A DNA stretch of 64,000 nt. Source: Halichondria panicea (taxonomy: Eukaryota > Porifera > Demospongiae > Suberitida > Halichondriidae). The stretch spans positions 999,001 to 1,063,000 of the forward strand of contig NC_087387.1 of the NCBI RefSeq assembly GCF_963675165.1, read 5' to 3'. Below, one piece after another: positions 31,130 to 42,467 of this stretch (position 1 is its first letter; every line of letters begins with the position of its first letter). The position numbers and the translations under genes were made by a program. The notes beneath the pieces are model-generated. The model ran no database searches. It was not told where the DNA came from and saw only the letters and a program-made list of their open reading frames with translations.

Positions 31130-33310
31130 CTAAAAGATAACAACAGATCCTTCACTGCGCACATACACAAAACCATCACTGTCCACAGCTACTCCATAAG
31201 GAGAAATGATATGACCATTACCAAATGATGTAACAAACTGACCGTCTTTAGTGAACACTGACACACGATTGTTAGTATACTCAGCAACATAAACAAAACC
31301 AGTGACACACACACCAAAAGGGTAAGACAGATCTTCTTGTCCATTTCCTTTCTTTCCAATCGAGCGAATAAACCGACCATCCATAGTGAGCACTTGAACA
31401 CGATAATTATAACAGTCAGTGACATACATCATTTGTTCATTGTCCATTGCAACATCCTCTGGTTGGTTAAAATGTCCATTACCAGTTCCGAATGAACCAA
31501 TCTGCTTGACTGGCTCCAGCTCTGTTGTCAACACTTGGACTCTGTGATTCCTTTCATCGCACACAAACACTTGATCACCAGCGACTGCTATCCCTCGAGG
31601 GGAGTTGAGTTTCTTTGGACCACTTCCATTTGTCCCAAACCTCTTCAGTAGGTCTCCTCTTTTGTTGAACTTGTACACACAGTGTTTGCCACTATCACAG
31701 ACATAGATGTTGTCCTCTTTGTCGACTGCCACACCAGAGATACCGCAAAACCCATGCTTTGATTTGCTGATGCTTCGAATTTGTTTTCCTTTCTTGTCAA
31801 ACACCAAAACATCACCATCATAGTCAGTTACAATCAGTTCTTCTGATGAGTTGAATGCCATATATTGAGGGCTGTTGATTCCTCTTATCACCCTCACTGG
31901 TTTGTCCAGCTTGGTGGGGGATATTTTGATGAACACAGAGAAGGGGCTTCCTGGGATGGGATGGTCCCCCACTGAGATCAGGAGGTGGTGTCGACCACGT
32001 ACCCTAGGGGTGTACTCAACGCTGTACACTCCACCCCTCACAGGCACTGCTTGTAGCTGTTGGGTCGATTGATCAACTAGCGATTTCAGTACTGCTTGTG
32101 GTTTGCCTTGTTTTGAACTGATATAGACATTCAGACTTGCACATTTGTCAACTTCAGCCATCTTCACACCATCACCCCTCACAGAAGGATAAACTACTGT
32201 AACAACATTGTTCTCACACAACTTCTTGAGATCCTCACAAACAAACATTTCGACTCCAAAATCATCTTTCTCCACTGGATCAGAACTGGCTGCTTCCTTC
32301 CCTCGCTTCACCACCTCGGCATCGATTCGACTTACCACCTGCTCTTGCATCGTAATCAGTTCTTCATCACTTGCATTCTCCAGCGTACACTCTACAAAGT
32401 CAATCAAACTCTGAGCAGTGCCCAGGGACAGGTCCAGACCCTTCTCTTGAACTGTCAGCTTCTCCATCTTTGAATCAGCCAAAGCAGAAGATTCTTGTAA
32501 AACACGGACCTTGCATCGATCGAGAATATCATGTAGCTCCTGGAACTTGGCATTCACTTGTCTCTTTGTCAGTTCTTTCTGGGCCTGGATCTTCTGTTTA
32601 GTTCCTTTCACTTGATTCACAGCTGTGCTCAGATCAGGCAGTAGGTTCTTGAGTGGGGAGAGGTGCTCCGTCAGCTTTTTGCGAGTTGCGGGGGCGGCTT
32701 TCTTTACAAATTCGTAATTGTGTCCAGCGTGTTCAATAACGATACAGTCTCGACAAATGAGCTTGTTGCAATCGAAACAGAAAATCTTTTTTAGTTCTTC
32801 GTGATCATCACATTTTGGGGGTGGTAGGTTTTCAAATGTTAGTTCTTTCACTCCGCCCTGTTTGAGCTCGTCCAGAGTGGAGACGATATGTGTAGCAAAC
32901 ACGGCTTTCATACGTTGATGAGATTCTACACATTTTTCACAGATAAAATTGACACACTGTCGGCAGAATGCAGTGGCCTTTCCCCCAGAGCACACTTCAC
33001 AGGTGGTCTCCAACTTGCCGTGAGCTTTCTCCATCCTCGAGTGGAGTGCTTTCATCCGGTTGATGAAGAATGCAGTGGGCAGTCTGTCTGGGTTGTTGTC
33101 AGGCAACAGAGTGGGCTCACGACAGTCGGGGCAAGGGAACGGCTGGTTGGGTTGGTAGCGACTGGAGAGTGTGAGGATGCATTGCTTGCAGTAGTAGTGA
33201 CAACAAGGGAGCAGCTTTGGCTCCTGGTAGCGGTCATGACAGATGCCACAGGTCACCTCTTGCTCGAGATCAGCAACAACTGGATCAACTGGATTAGGTC
33301 CTTCGGCCAT
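31130..33310 (-). CDS. TRIM-NHL protein T5
   Basis: Intact 726-residue intronless TRIM-NHL protein. The N-terminus has a three-residue insertion (MAEGPNPVDPVV). The B-box 1 tail is the ESHQRMKAVFATHIVST variant, with a CEKCVE zinc loop. The filamin domain is class alpha with VYPSVRGDG and a TV insertion. Blade-loop residues: YD (1), SGKH (2), ER (3), CY with NYR (4), EYTNN (5), SEG (6), with entry loops CG (2), NS (3), Q (4), YPF (5) and ISPY (6). Its upstream flank resembles that of T2 (plus-strand fragment region), its downstream flank that of a Tudor unit. Confidence 0.9.
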   Translation of the reverse strand: MAEGPNPVDPVVADLEQEVTCGICHDRYQEPKLLPCCHYYCKQCILTLSSRYQPNQPFPCPDCREPTLLPDNNPDRLPTAFFINRMKALHSRMEKAHGKLETTCEVCSGGKATAFCRQCVNFICEKCVESHQRMKAVFATHIVSTLDELKQGGVKELTFENLPPPKCDDHEELKKIFCFDCNKLICRDCIVIEHAGHNYEFVKKAAPATRKKLTEHLSPLKNLLPDLSTAVNQVKGTKQKIQAQKELTKRQVNAKFQELHDILDRCKVRVLQESSALADSKMEKLTVQEKGLDLSLGTAQSLIDFVECTLENASDEELITMQEQVVSRIDAEVVKRGKEAASSDPVEKDDFGVEMFVCEDLKKLCENNVVTVVYPSVRGDGVKMAEVDKCASLNVYISSKQGKPQAVLKSLVDQSTQQLQAVPVRGGVYSVEYTPRVRGRHHLLISVGDHPIPGSPFSVFIKISPTKLDKPVRVIRGINSPQYMAFNSSEELIVTDYDGDVLVFDKKGKQIRSISKSKHGFCGISGVAVDKEDNIYVCDSGKHCVYKFNKRGDLLKRFGTNGSGPKKLNSPRGIAVAGDQVFVCDERNHRVQVLTTELEPVKQIGSFGTGNGHFNQPEDVAMDNEQMMYVTDCYNYRVQVLTMDGRFIRSIGKKGNGQEDLSYPFGVCVTGFVYVAEYTNNRVSVFTKDGQFVTSFGNGHIISPYGVAVDSDGFVYVRSEGSVVIF

Positions 33311-33843
33311 CGTTAGTTCAGATCTGGGGAATGCATTTGTACATTTATTTTATAAAAGTATGAAACTATTCGCAACTAGAAATTGAGTACAATAATTGTG
33401 CTAAAGTGATCATTAGGTCAAGCTAAAGCTACACCTCTGCAGCTAGTTCAAAAAACGTACTTACTCGGAAGTTCCTAGATACTAGATCCTTCAATTTCAG
33501 AAGCGCAGCACATTAAGTTGTTGTTTTGATGTACCTTGTACTGGTACATATGCTACGCCCATTACACAATGTTATAAATCTGACCAGATACGCCCACTTT
33601 TTTGTTTCAACACCCACACTTTTCTTCAAGGAAGCAGTGAAGTGAAGAAGTGAGTGAATAAAATACAAATGCATGACCACTGTCCTTGAAATAATGTGCA
33701 TAGTAGATCTTTATGATATAAAAGTGTTCAAGATACTCACAACCCATTTTCCTTCCCCTTTCCATCACAATTCCTGTGACTTGTAGCTGGTACTATTTGC
33801 ACTATGTACTAGTAATATTGCAGAGACTGTATGGTACCGACTA

Positions 33844-33888
<45 letters not shown>

Positions 33889-33890
33889 AG
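33311..33890. other. T5 upstream flank with CT microsatellite
   Basis: No gene. Homologous to 12439-12980 but without the 841-bp insertion. It ends in a (CT)n run at 33846-33886 directly before a CAG acceptor-like site. Confidence 0.5.
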
Positions 33891-35410
33891 CTCAGTGCCT
33901 CTCTGGTGTAGTGGTAACAATTACCACCCACAATGTAAGTATCATTAGACGGCTATAATTAATTTTGGGTTTGGATTGTCCGATTTCAACTGTTTAATGA
34001 TTTTCTGCATGGTAGCTCAAGGTTAGCCTCTATTCAAGGCTGATTTAATCGGCCTTGAATCGAGGCTAGCTCAAGGTTAAGTTCTTTCAGATGGCATAAA
34101 ATTAATAATTTCTGAGGCCGTTTTGACAAAAAAGCTTGGGCTATAGGTGGGTGAAAAGTGCAAAATAGTCTCCATAAACAATGTTGAGCTGAACATAATA
34201 ATTTATTATCATCTTAAAGTGCACTCCCTAAGCTTTCTAAATTATTGTTGGACCAACTGTACGCAAGTTATATAGAGTCCCCTTAGTGATTTTCCAAAGT
34301 GGTTCTGTTTTGCTAGCAATGTTATTGTGCACATTCATGTATCTGTTGTATTAAATGTACACATTGTAATAGCCTCGACCCCAACATTGTAATTGCACTG
34401 GCTGGTTGGATTGAAGTGGTTGATCACATTTCTCTCCCATGCACAGTGTGTTAATCCTTCACAAATAATCGTTTGTGGAAGTAGTAATAATTATACGGTA
34501 TGGCTAGTATTTACATTTAACAACCTCCAGCTATAGAGTGTTTGTTCCTTCCCTACAGGAAACTGTGTGTCTTGGACAACAGTCACTCACTGCACACCAT
34601 CTACTCCCTCGACCACAGTCCACAAGAGGAGACATTCATCAATAGCTCCTACGTCAGCATAGACCACTCCTCCCCCATCCAGCACACCTTCACCTTCACC
34701 TACGCCCACCCTCACACCACATCCAACAAACCACAAGAGACAGTATTCAATGTGATGATATTTACGGCCGACACTATATCCCCCCCCTCAACCCACACCA
34801 AAGCTAGCACAGTGACAGAGAGTATTGATAGAGAGACTGCGAGTGAGACAGTGTCTAATGGAGGGGCAAAGAGAAGAGGATCGTTTGAAGAGATCGTCAG
34901 CCATTTTCCACTGAGGGAGACAGCACAGTTAAATTTGAATAGACGGCAGAATCACAAGACAATTTGCTCAGCAATGATGAGGATGGTTCTGATTAAAAGC
35001 ATTCCAGTATATAACATTGTTAATACGTGTATATTGTGCTTCTGTACTTCATGGGCGTATTTTCACAAGGGTACGATATTCAGCATTTTGCTGAGCTTGC
35101 ACTGCATTTAGTTACATTTGTAGATAGAAGAGTCAAGGCTATTGCTAGTATCTGTCACTGACTCCTATTCCCCCCCCCGGCCCCCATACACACACACACA
35201 CAGCATCAGCTGCCAACTCCCAATCTGAGGAAGAGGCTATCTATACGCTAACAATCAGCACACCCGACTTGGTGCCCATGGCAATGCTGGTCAGAGGTGA
35301 CAGTCGTACTGACAGACACAGACACTGCTCAGGTCACCACACCCATCATAGTCGTGCCCAACGGTGCCACCATGCACACTGAAGCACAATCTAGTACTGG
35401 AACAATGTAC
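33891..35410 (+). pseudogene. Unidentified plus-strand gene fragment, copy b
   Basis: Best preserved of three copies. There is an exon-like block at 33891-33934 between a CT-tract CAG acceptor and a GTAAGTAT donor, five bases longer than copy a. A long open block from 34559, after CCCTACAG, encodes KLCVLDNSHSLHTIYSL and later TESIDRETASETVSN, open to about 35111. A block from 35210 encodes SQSEEEAIYTL. The KLCVLDN stretch resembles a beta-propeller strand, but I cannot name the family. Five-base differences between copies in the small exon imply loss of function in at least one. Confidence 0.35.
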
Positions 35411-35588
35411 TGCTTCAACATGTTGTTTAATGCTTATAATTTTCATTTTACGTAAGTCTAAATTCTCAAATTTTTGTACACATCACATTTGAAAACGGTT
35501 AATTAAGATAATACAACCACAGATTTGTCACTCAACACACAAAATTAATAGTAATTATGAAATGCAAACTAGTCATGCAAGACAGCCA

Positions 35589-37787
35589 CTAAAAGATAAT
35601 AACAGATCCGTCACTGCACACATACACAAAACCATCATTGTCCACAGCTACTCCATAAAGATGGGAAGTGATATGACCATTACCAAATGATGTGACAAAC
35701 TGACCGTCTTTAGTAAACACTGACACACGATTGTTATCAAAATCAGCAACATAAACAAAGCTAGTAACACACACACCATGAGGGCGAGACAGATCTCCTT
35801 GTCCACTTCCCTTCTTTCCAATCGAGCGAATAAACCGACCACCCATAGTGAGCACTTGAACACGATGATTACTATAGTCAGTGACATACACCATTTGTTC
35901 ATTGTCCACTGCAATATCCTCTGGTCCGTTAAAATGTCCATTACCAGTTCCCTTTGAACCAATCTGCTTGACCAGCCGCTCTGTCGTTAATACTTGGACT
36001 CTGTGGTTGTTCTGATCGCACACAAACACTTGATCACCAGCGACTGCTATCCCTCGAGGCCAGTTGAGTTCCTTTGGACCAATTCCCCTTGTCCCAAACC
36101 TCTTCAGTAGATCTTCTCTTTTGTTGAACTTGTACACACAACTTTCGCCGTTGTCACAGACATATATGTTGTCCTCCTTGTCTACTGCCACACCAGAGAT
36201 ATTGCTAAACCCATGCTTTGATTTGCTGATGCTTCGAATTCGTTCTCCTTTCTTGTCCAACACCAAAACATCACTGTCTCGATCAGTTACAATCAGTTCT
36301 TCTGATGAGTTGAATGCCATATACCGAGGGTTGTTGATTCCTCTTATCACTCTTACTGGTTTGTCCAGCTTCGTAGGGGGTATTTTGACAAACACAGAGA
36401 AGGGGCTTCCTGGGATGGGCTGATTGTCCACTGAGATCAGGAGGTGGTGTCGACCACGTATCCTAGGGGTGTACTCAACACTGTACACTCCATCCCTCAC
36501 AGGCACTGCTTGCAATTGCTGAGATGATTCTTCAACTAGCGATTTTAGAGCCACTTGTATTGTATGATGCTTAAATTGTGTATTACATTCCACAAGAATC
36601 GAAAAATTGTTAAGTGTACTAATTTCAGCAGTTCTAGCTCCATTTCCTTCGACAGTGAACTTTGTTGGATCCACTTTTCCTTCATACACAAAAACGTTGT
36701 TCTCACACAACTTCTTGAGATCCTCAGAAACAAACCCTTCGACTTCAAAATCATCTTTCTCTACTGGATCAAGATTGGCTGCTTCCTTCCCTCGCTTCAC
36801 CACCTCGGCATCGATTCGACTCACCACCTGCGATTGCATTGTAATCAGTTCTTCATCACTTGCATTCTCCAGTGTACGCTCTACAAAGTCAATCAAACTC
36901 TGAGCAGTGCCCAGGGACAGGTCCAGACCCTTCTCTTGAACCGTCAGCTTCTCCATCTTTGAATCAGCTAAAACAGAAGATTTTCGTAAAACACGGACCT
37001 TGCATTGATCGAGAATATCGTGTAGCTCCTGGAACTTGGCATTCACTTGTCTCTCTGTCAGCTCTTTCTGGGCCTGTATCTTCTGTTTAGTTCCTTTCAC
37101 TTGATTCACAGCGGTGCTCAGATCAGGCAGTAGGTTCTTGAGTGGGGAGAGGTGCTCTGTCAGCTTTTTGCGAGTTGCGGGGGCAGCTTTCTTTACAAAT
37201 TCGTAATTGTGTCCAGCATGTTCAATAACGATACAGTCTCGACAGATGAGCTTGTTGCAATCGAAACAGAAAATCTTTTTTAGTTCCTCGTGATCTTCAC
37301 ATTTTGGGGGTGGTGGGTTTTCGAATGTTAGTTCTTTCACTCCGCCCTGTTTGAGCTGTTCCAGAGTAGAGACGATATGTGTAGCAAACACTTTCATACG
37401 TTGATGAGGTCTTACACAATCCTCACAGATGAAATTGACACACTGTCGGCAGAATGCAGTGGCTTTTTCCCCAGAGCACATTTCACAAGTAGTCTCCAAC
37501 TTGCCGTGGGCTTTCTCCATTCTCGAGTGGAGTGCTTTCATCCGGTTGATGAAGAACGCAGTGGTCAGTCTGTCTGGGTTGTTGTCTGGCAATAGAGTGG
37601 GCTCACGACAGTCGGGGCAGGGGAACGGCTGGTTGGGTCGGTAGCGACTGGAGAGTGTGAGGATGCATTGTTTGCAGTAGTAGTGACAACAAGGGAGCAG
37701 CTTTGGCTCCTGGTAGCGGTCATGACAGATACCACAGGTCACCTCTTGCTCGAGATCAGCAACAACTGGATCAGGTCCTTCGGCCAT
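35589..37787 (-). CDS. TRIM-NHL protein T6
   Basis: Intact TRIM-NHL protein of about 732 residues from MAEGPDP. A second Met directly precedes it at 37790. It is the most divergent intact copy. The filamin first half is its own class gamma (STLNNFSILVECNTQF), the B-box 1 tail is CVRPHQRMKVF, and the blade 2 loop is NGESC. Other blade-loop residues: RD with SDVLVL (1), QN (3), YS (4), DFDNN (5), SDG (6). One residue pair is missing in the TTERLVKQ segment. Plus-strand gene fragments flank it on both sides, with no adjacent MCM6 or Tudor copy, and the leader lacks the TATA-like block. Confidence 0.9.
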   Translation of the reverse strand: MAEGPDPVVADLEQEVTCGICHDRYQEPKLLPCCHYYCKQCILTLSSRYRPNQPFPCPDCREPTLLPDNNPDRLTTAFFINRMKALHSRMEKAHGKLETTCEMCSGEKATAFCRQCVNFICEDCVRPHQRMKVFATHIVSTLEQLKQGGVKELTFENPPPPKCEDHEELKKIFCFDCNKLICRDCIVIEHAGHNYEFVKKAAPATRKKLTEHLSPLKNLLPDLSTAVNQVKGTKQKIQAQKELTERQVNAKFQELHDILDQCKVRVLRKSSVLADSKMEKLTVQEKGLDLSLGTAQSLIDFVERTLENASDEELITMQSQVVSRIDAEVVKRGKEAANLDPVEKDDFEVEGFVSEDLKKLCENNVFVYEGKVDPTKFTVEGNGARTAEISTLNNFSILVECNTQFKHHTIQVALKSLVEESSQQLQAVPVRDGVYSVEYTPRIRGRHHLLISVDNQPIPGSPFSVFVKIPPTKLDKPVRVIRGINNPRYMAFNSSEELIVTDRDSDVLVLDKKGERIRSISKSKHGFSNISGVAVDKEDNIYVCDNGESCVYKFNKREDLLKRFGTRGIGPKELNWPRGIAVAGDQVFVCDQNNHRVQVLTTERLVKQIGSKGTGNGHFNGPEDIAVDNEQMVYVTDYSNHRVQVLTMGGRFIRSIGKKGSGQGDLSRPHGVCVTSFVYVADFDNNRVSVFTKDGQFVTSFGNGHITSHLYGVAVDNDGFVYVCSDGSVIIF

Positions 37788-38258
37788 CATTTATAGTTCA
37801 GATCTGGGGAATGCATTTGTAAAAGCATGAAACTAATCTCATGTTTAATTAATGCAAATATTGGCTAGCTAGAAATTGAGTACTAGTCTAGAATGTTAAA
37901 TATGTGAATAATAGTTTGCACTAAGTGATCAATTAGGTCAAGCTAAGCTAGACCTCTGCAGCTAGTTGAAAAAACTTACCTACTAGATCTATATCAGAAG
38001 TTCCTTTCAAGCACATTAATTTGTATGAATCTCAGATACGCCCACTTTTTTGTTTCAACGCCCACACTTTTCTTCCCATCATCCATTCACTTCTTCCAGA
38101 GTCTCAAAAGAAGTGAGTCCACATTGAGCATGTATGGAAACAAATTGGATAAAAACCTATATTTATTTGCATACTGCATATTGCTTAGTACAGTCTATCT
38201 GGCTGTAAACAATCAGGCTCCAGCTATAGAATTGAGTGTGTGTGTTCCTTCCCTACAG
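37788..38258. other. T6 upstream flank
   Basis: No gene recognised. It contains the GACCTCTGCAGCTAGTTGAAAAAACTTACC leader motif (split here; about 37950-37980) shared with other TRIM flanks, then sequence specific to this spacer. Confidence 0.4.
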
Positions 38259-39480
38259 GAAACTGTGTGTCCTGGACAACAATCACTCACTGCACACCAT
38301 CTACTCCCTCACCACAGTCCACAAGAGGAGACATTCATCAACAGCTCCTACGTCAGCATAGACCACTTCCCCATCCAGCACACCTTCACCTTCACCAACG
38401 CCCGCCCACCCTCACACCAGATCCAAAAAACCACAAGAGACGATAATATTATTGGATGATGATATTTACGGCCGACACTATATCCTCCCTCAACCCACAC
38501 CAAAGCTAGCACAGTGACAGAGAGTATTGATAGAGGGACTGCGAGGGAGCCACTGTCTAATGGAGGGGCAAAGATAAGAGGATCGTCTTTGAAGAGATCT
38601 TCAGCCATTTTCCACCGAGGAAGACAGCTCAGTTTGAAGAGACGGCAGAATCACAAGACAATTTGTTCAGTGATGATGAGGATGGCTGATTATGATACGC
38701 TGGAGCCTGTTGTCATGGATACGTTGTCAGAGGGTGCTCCTCGAGTTCTCAGTAGCATTGCATACTGAGAAACAAGGTATGTACATGTACCAGATTGTGT
38801 TGCTATAACAGTCATCATATTCATTACCTCGGCATTCCAATCACTATTGTTGTGTACCATTGTTGATGCACTGTGCTACTGCAGAAGAGGTACGACACGC
38901 TCGGTGCATCTCTAGCAATTAGTCTCGGATTATCTGCCCACATGTTGTTGTTATTGCTGAGTGTAATCAGGCTAATTGCTTGAGCTGCACTGCGCCCGTT
39001 GTACCTCCTTGAACATTGTGCTGAGCTTGCATTTAATTAGAAGAGTCAAGGCTATTGCTAGTATCTGTAACCGCCCACATGCACACACATTAATTTTGAT
39101 GCTGGTATATTGTGCTATATGTGCTGTACTTCATGGGGGTGTATTTTCGTGAGGGTTCGCTATAAGTATGGTGCTGAGCTTGCACTATATTTGTATTTGT
39201 AGATAGAAGAGTCAAGGCTATTGCTATATCTGTCACTGACTCCTACCCCCCACATGCACACACTCTCCCCCCCCCCCCCCACACACACACAGAGCACCAG
39301 CTGCCAACTCCCAATCTGAGGAATAGGCTATCTACGCTAACAATCAGCACACTTGACTTGGTGCCCATGGCAACGCTGGTCAGAGGTGGGAGTCGTACTG
39401 GCAGACACAGACACTGCTCAGATCACACCCATCACGCCCACCACAGCAGCACAACTGACGGCACTAGTGGAACAGTGCAC
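38259..39480 (+). pseudogene. Unidentified plus-strand gene fragment, copy c
   Basis: A block from 38259, after CCCTACAG, begins GAAACTGTGTGTCCTGG. The Asp codon of YSLDHS is disrupted (CCCTCACC for CCCTCGACC), shifting the frame. A further two-base insertion near 38585 (GGATCGTCTTTG) shifts it again. The acidic segment TAESQDNLFSDDED can be read near 38640-38690. The last block from 39301 has a premature TAG (GAGGAATAGGC). A C14 run lies at 39267-39280. The small 5' exon of copies a and b is absent. Confidence 0.35.
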
Positions 39481-39717
39481 TGACTGTATTTGACTCACAT
39501 CTTAGTTATGCTATTACTTTTACGTAAAGTTCATAAATTCGTTCAATCAATAAACAATATACACATATATACTGGTAGACTACAAAACCACAGATATATG
39601 CTACTGCACACACACAAATAAGGTAAGTAACAAAGTGAAGACAACCACAAAACACTAAAAGATAACAACAGATCCTTCACTGCACACATACACAAAACCA
39701 CCACTCACTGTCCACAG

Positions 39718-41823
39718 CTACTCCATAAGAGAAGTGATATGACCATTACCAAATGATGTGACAAACTGACCATCTTTAGTGAACACTGACACACGCTTGT
39801 TAGTATACTCAGCAACATAAAGAAAACTACTGACACACACACCACGAGGGCCAGAAAGATCTCCTTGTCCATTTCCTTTCTTTCCAATCGAGTGAATAAA
39901 CCGATCATCCATAGTGAGCACTTGAACACGATGATTACCATAGTCAGTGACATACACCATTTGTACATTGTCCACCGCAACATCCTCTGGTAGGTCATTA
40001 CCAGTTTCCATTAAATCAATCTGCTTGACTGGCCCCAGCTCTGTCGTCAACACTTGGACTCCGTGATTCCCTCGATTGCACACAAACACTTCATCACCAG
40101 CGACTGCTATCCCTTGAGGGTAGTAGAGTTTTTTTAGAATACTTTCCCTTGTCCCAAACCATTTTAGCAGATATCCTCTTTTGTACACGCAGTGTTTGTT
40201 GCTGCCAGAGACATAGATCTTGTCTTCCTTGTCTACTGCCACACGAGAGATACTGCCAAACCAATGTATTGATTTGCTGATGCTTTGAATTTGTTTTCCT
40301 TTCTTGTCAAACATCAAAATATCACCGTTCCAGTCAGTTACAATCAGTTCTTCTGATGAGTTGAATGCCATATACCGAGGGTTGTTGATTCCTCTTATCA
40401 CCCTCACAGGTTTGTCCAGCTTGGTGGGGGGTATTTTGACGAACACAGAGAAGGGGCTTCCTGAAATAGGCTGGTCGTCCACTGAGATCAGGAGGTGGTA
40501 TCGACCACGTACCCTAGGGGTGTACTCAACACTGTACACTCCACCCCTCACAGGCACTGCTTGTAGCTGTTGAGATGATTGATCAGCTAGCAATTTTAAA
40601 GTTGCTTTAGCTTTTGAAAATTGTCGTGGCTGGTGTATATTGATTGAAAAGCAAGCAGGTTTATCGATTTCAGCATTTTTAACTACATCTCCTTCCACAG
40701 TGCACTTCGTTGGATCCACTGTACCGTCATACACAATAACGTTGTTTTTACACAACTCCTTGAGACCCTTATAAACAAACACCTCAACTCCAAAATCATC
40801 TTTCTCCACTGGATCAGAATTGGCTGCTTCCTTCACCACCTCAGCATCGATTCGACTCACTACCTGCTCTTGCATCGTAATCAGTTCTTCATCACTTGCA
40901 TTCTCCAGTGTACGCTCTACAAAGTCAATCAAACTCTGAGCAGTGCCTAGGGACAGGTCCAGATCTTTCTCTTGAACTGTCAGCTTCTCCATCTTTGAAT
41001 CAGCTAAAGCAGAAGATTCTCGTAAAACACGGACTTTGCATCGATCGAGAATATCGTGTAGCTCCTGGAACTTGGCATTCACTTGTCTCTCTGTCAGTTC
41101 TTTCTGGGCCTGTATATTCTGTTTAGTTCCTTTCACTTGATTCACAGCGGTGCTCAGATCAGGCAGTAGGTTCTTGAGTGGGGAGAGGTGCTCCGTCAGC
41201 TTTTTGCGAGTTTCGGGGGCGGCTTTCTTAACTAACTCTGACTTGTGGTCACAATGATCGAATACAACACAGTCTCGACAGATGAGCTTGTTGCAATCGA
41301 AACAAAAAATCTTCTTTGGCTCCTCATGATCCTCGCATTTTGGGGGTAGTGGGCTTTCGAATGTTAGATCTTTCACTCCGCCCTGTTTGAGCTGTTCCAG
41401 AGTAGAGACGATATGTGTAGCAAACACTTTCATACGCTGATGAGATCTTACACAATCCTCACAAATGAACTGGACACACTGTCGGCAGAATGCAGTGGCC
41501 TTTTCCCCAGGGCACATTTCACAGGTGGCCTCTAACTTGCCGTGGGCTTTCTCCATCCTCGAGTGGAGTGCTTTCATCCGGTTGATGAAGAACGCAGTGG
41601 TCAGTCTGTCTGGGTTGTTGTCTGGCAATAGAGTGGGCTCACGACAGTCGGGGCAGGGGAACGGCTGGTTGGGTGGGTAGCGACTGGAGAGTGTGAGGAT
41701 GCATTGCTTGCAGTAGTAGTGACAACGAGGGAGCAGCTTTGGCTCCTGGATGCGGTCATGACAGATGCCACAGGTCACCTCTTGCTCGAGATCAGCAACA
41801 ACTGGATCAGGTTTTTCGGCCAT
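39718..41823 (-). pseudogene. TRIM-NHL T7, degenerate with cut C-terminus
   Basis: Open frame of 701 residues but visibly decaying. The last NHL blade is lost: after HITS the frame reads LME and stops, caused by small deletions near 39727. A further insertion (CACTCA near 39704) lies beyond. Blade 2 lost three residues (KHCVYKRGYLLKW) and its cysteine loop reads VSGSNKH. Blade 3 reads TRESILKKLYYPQG, and blade 4 lost part of its entry (METGNDLPED). The coiled coil lost the RGK before EAA. RING and B-box 1 remain sound. B-box 2 is the rare CVVFDHCDHKSELV variant, otherwise resembling T9. The filamin domain is class beta. Without blade 6 the propeller cannot close normally. Confidence 0.75.
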
Positions 41824-42467
41824 CGTTAGAAATTGTTTCTCAGATCTGGAGAATGCAATTGTGTAGAATGTTGAATATTGTATAATTAGCTATATACATG
41901 TACTATAGTATAGTCTATACCTCTGCAGCTACTGTATAAAGTCTTACCTACAATCAGAAAAAGCTTTCCAGGGTTAAAACATATGGTCAAAGTAAGCAAT
42001 GAACTGAAGTAGCAGTAAGCTCTAAGTTATGTAAAATTAATGTTATTCATAGCGTTTCACCAGCGCTATAATATTATAGTGTTTTAATGAGATTCATTGC
42101 ATTTTCTAGTACAAATTGCGATTTTACTCAGAAATTAATACTTGCGAAAATATGTAATCTGAGATACGCCCACACTTCTTCACAGTCATATATACAGTAC
42201 AGATAATAATTGCAGTTAGGCTATAATAGCTAGTCCAGTCATCATCTTCAGTTCTCAAATGATAATCACTTGTCAACACTAGGGACTTGCTGCTCAGACG
42301 ACGTGGGTCGCTATGACAGCACTCATCAGACTCGTTACACCAGGAGTCCTTCCCGCTTAACGAGGCTCTCTCCAGAGGGGCATCTTGATACCAGCAATTG
42401 GCAGCTTCCTTACAATCTCCTTTCTCACAAGTAGACACTTTGACACCATTAAACAAGTTTGTCGGTG
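41824..42467. other. Spacer between T7 and the Tudor gene 3' end
   Basis: Unique sequence not repeated elsewhere in the window. A minus-strand frame (42124-42507) overlaps the Tudor gene end and could be 3' UTR or an alternative C-terminus (ETSSMSAVLAP then a Cys/Asp/Ser-rich stretch). I see no independent gene. Confidence 0.4.
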
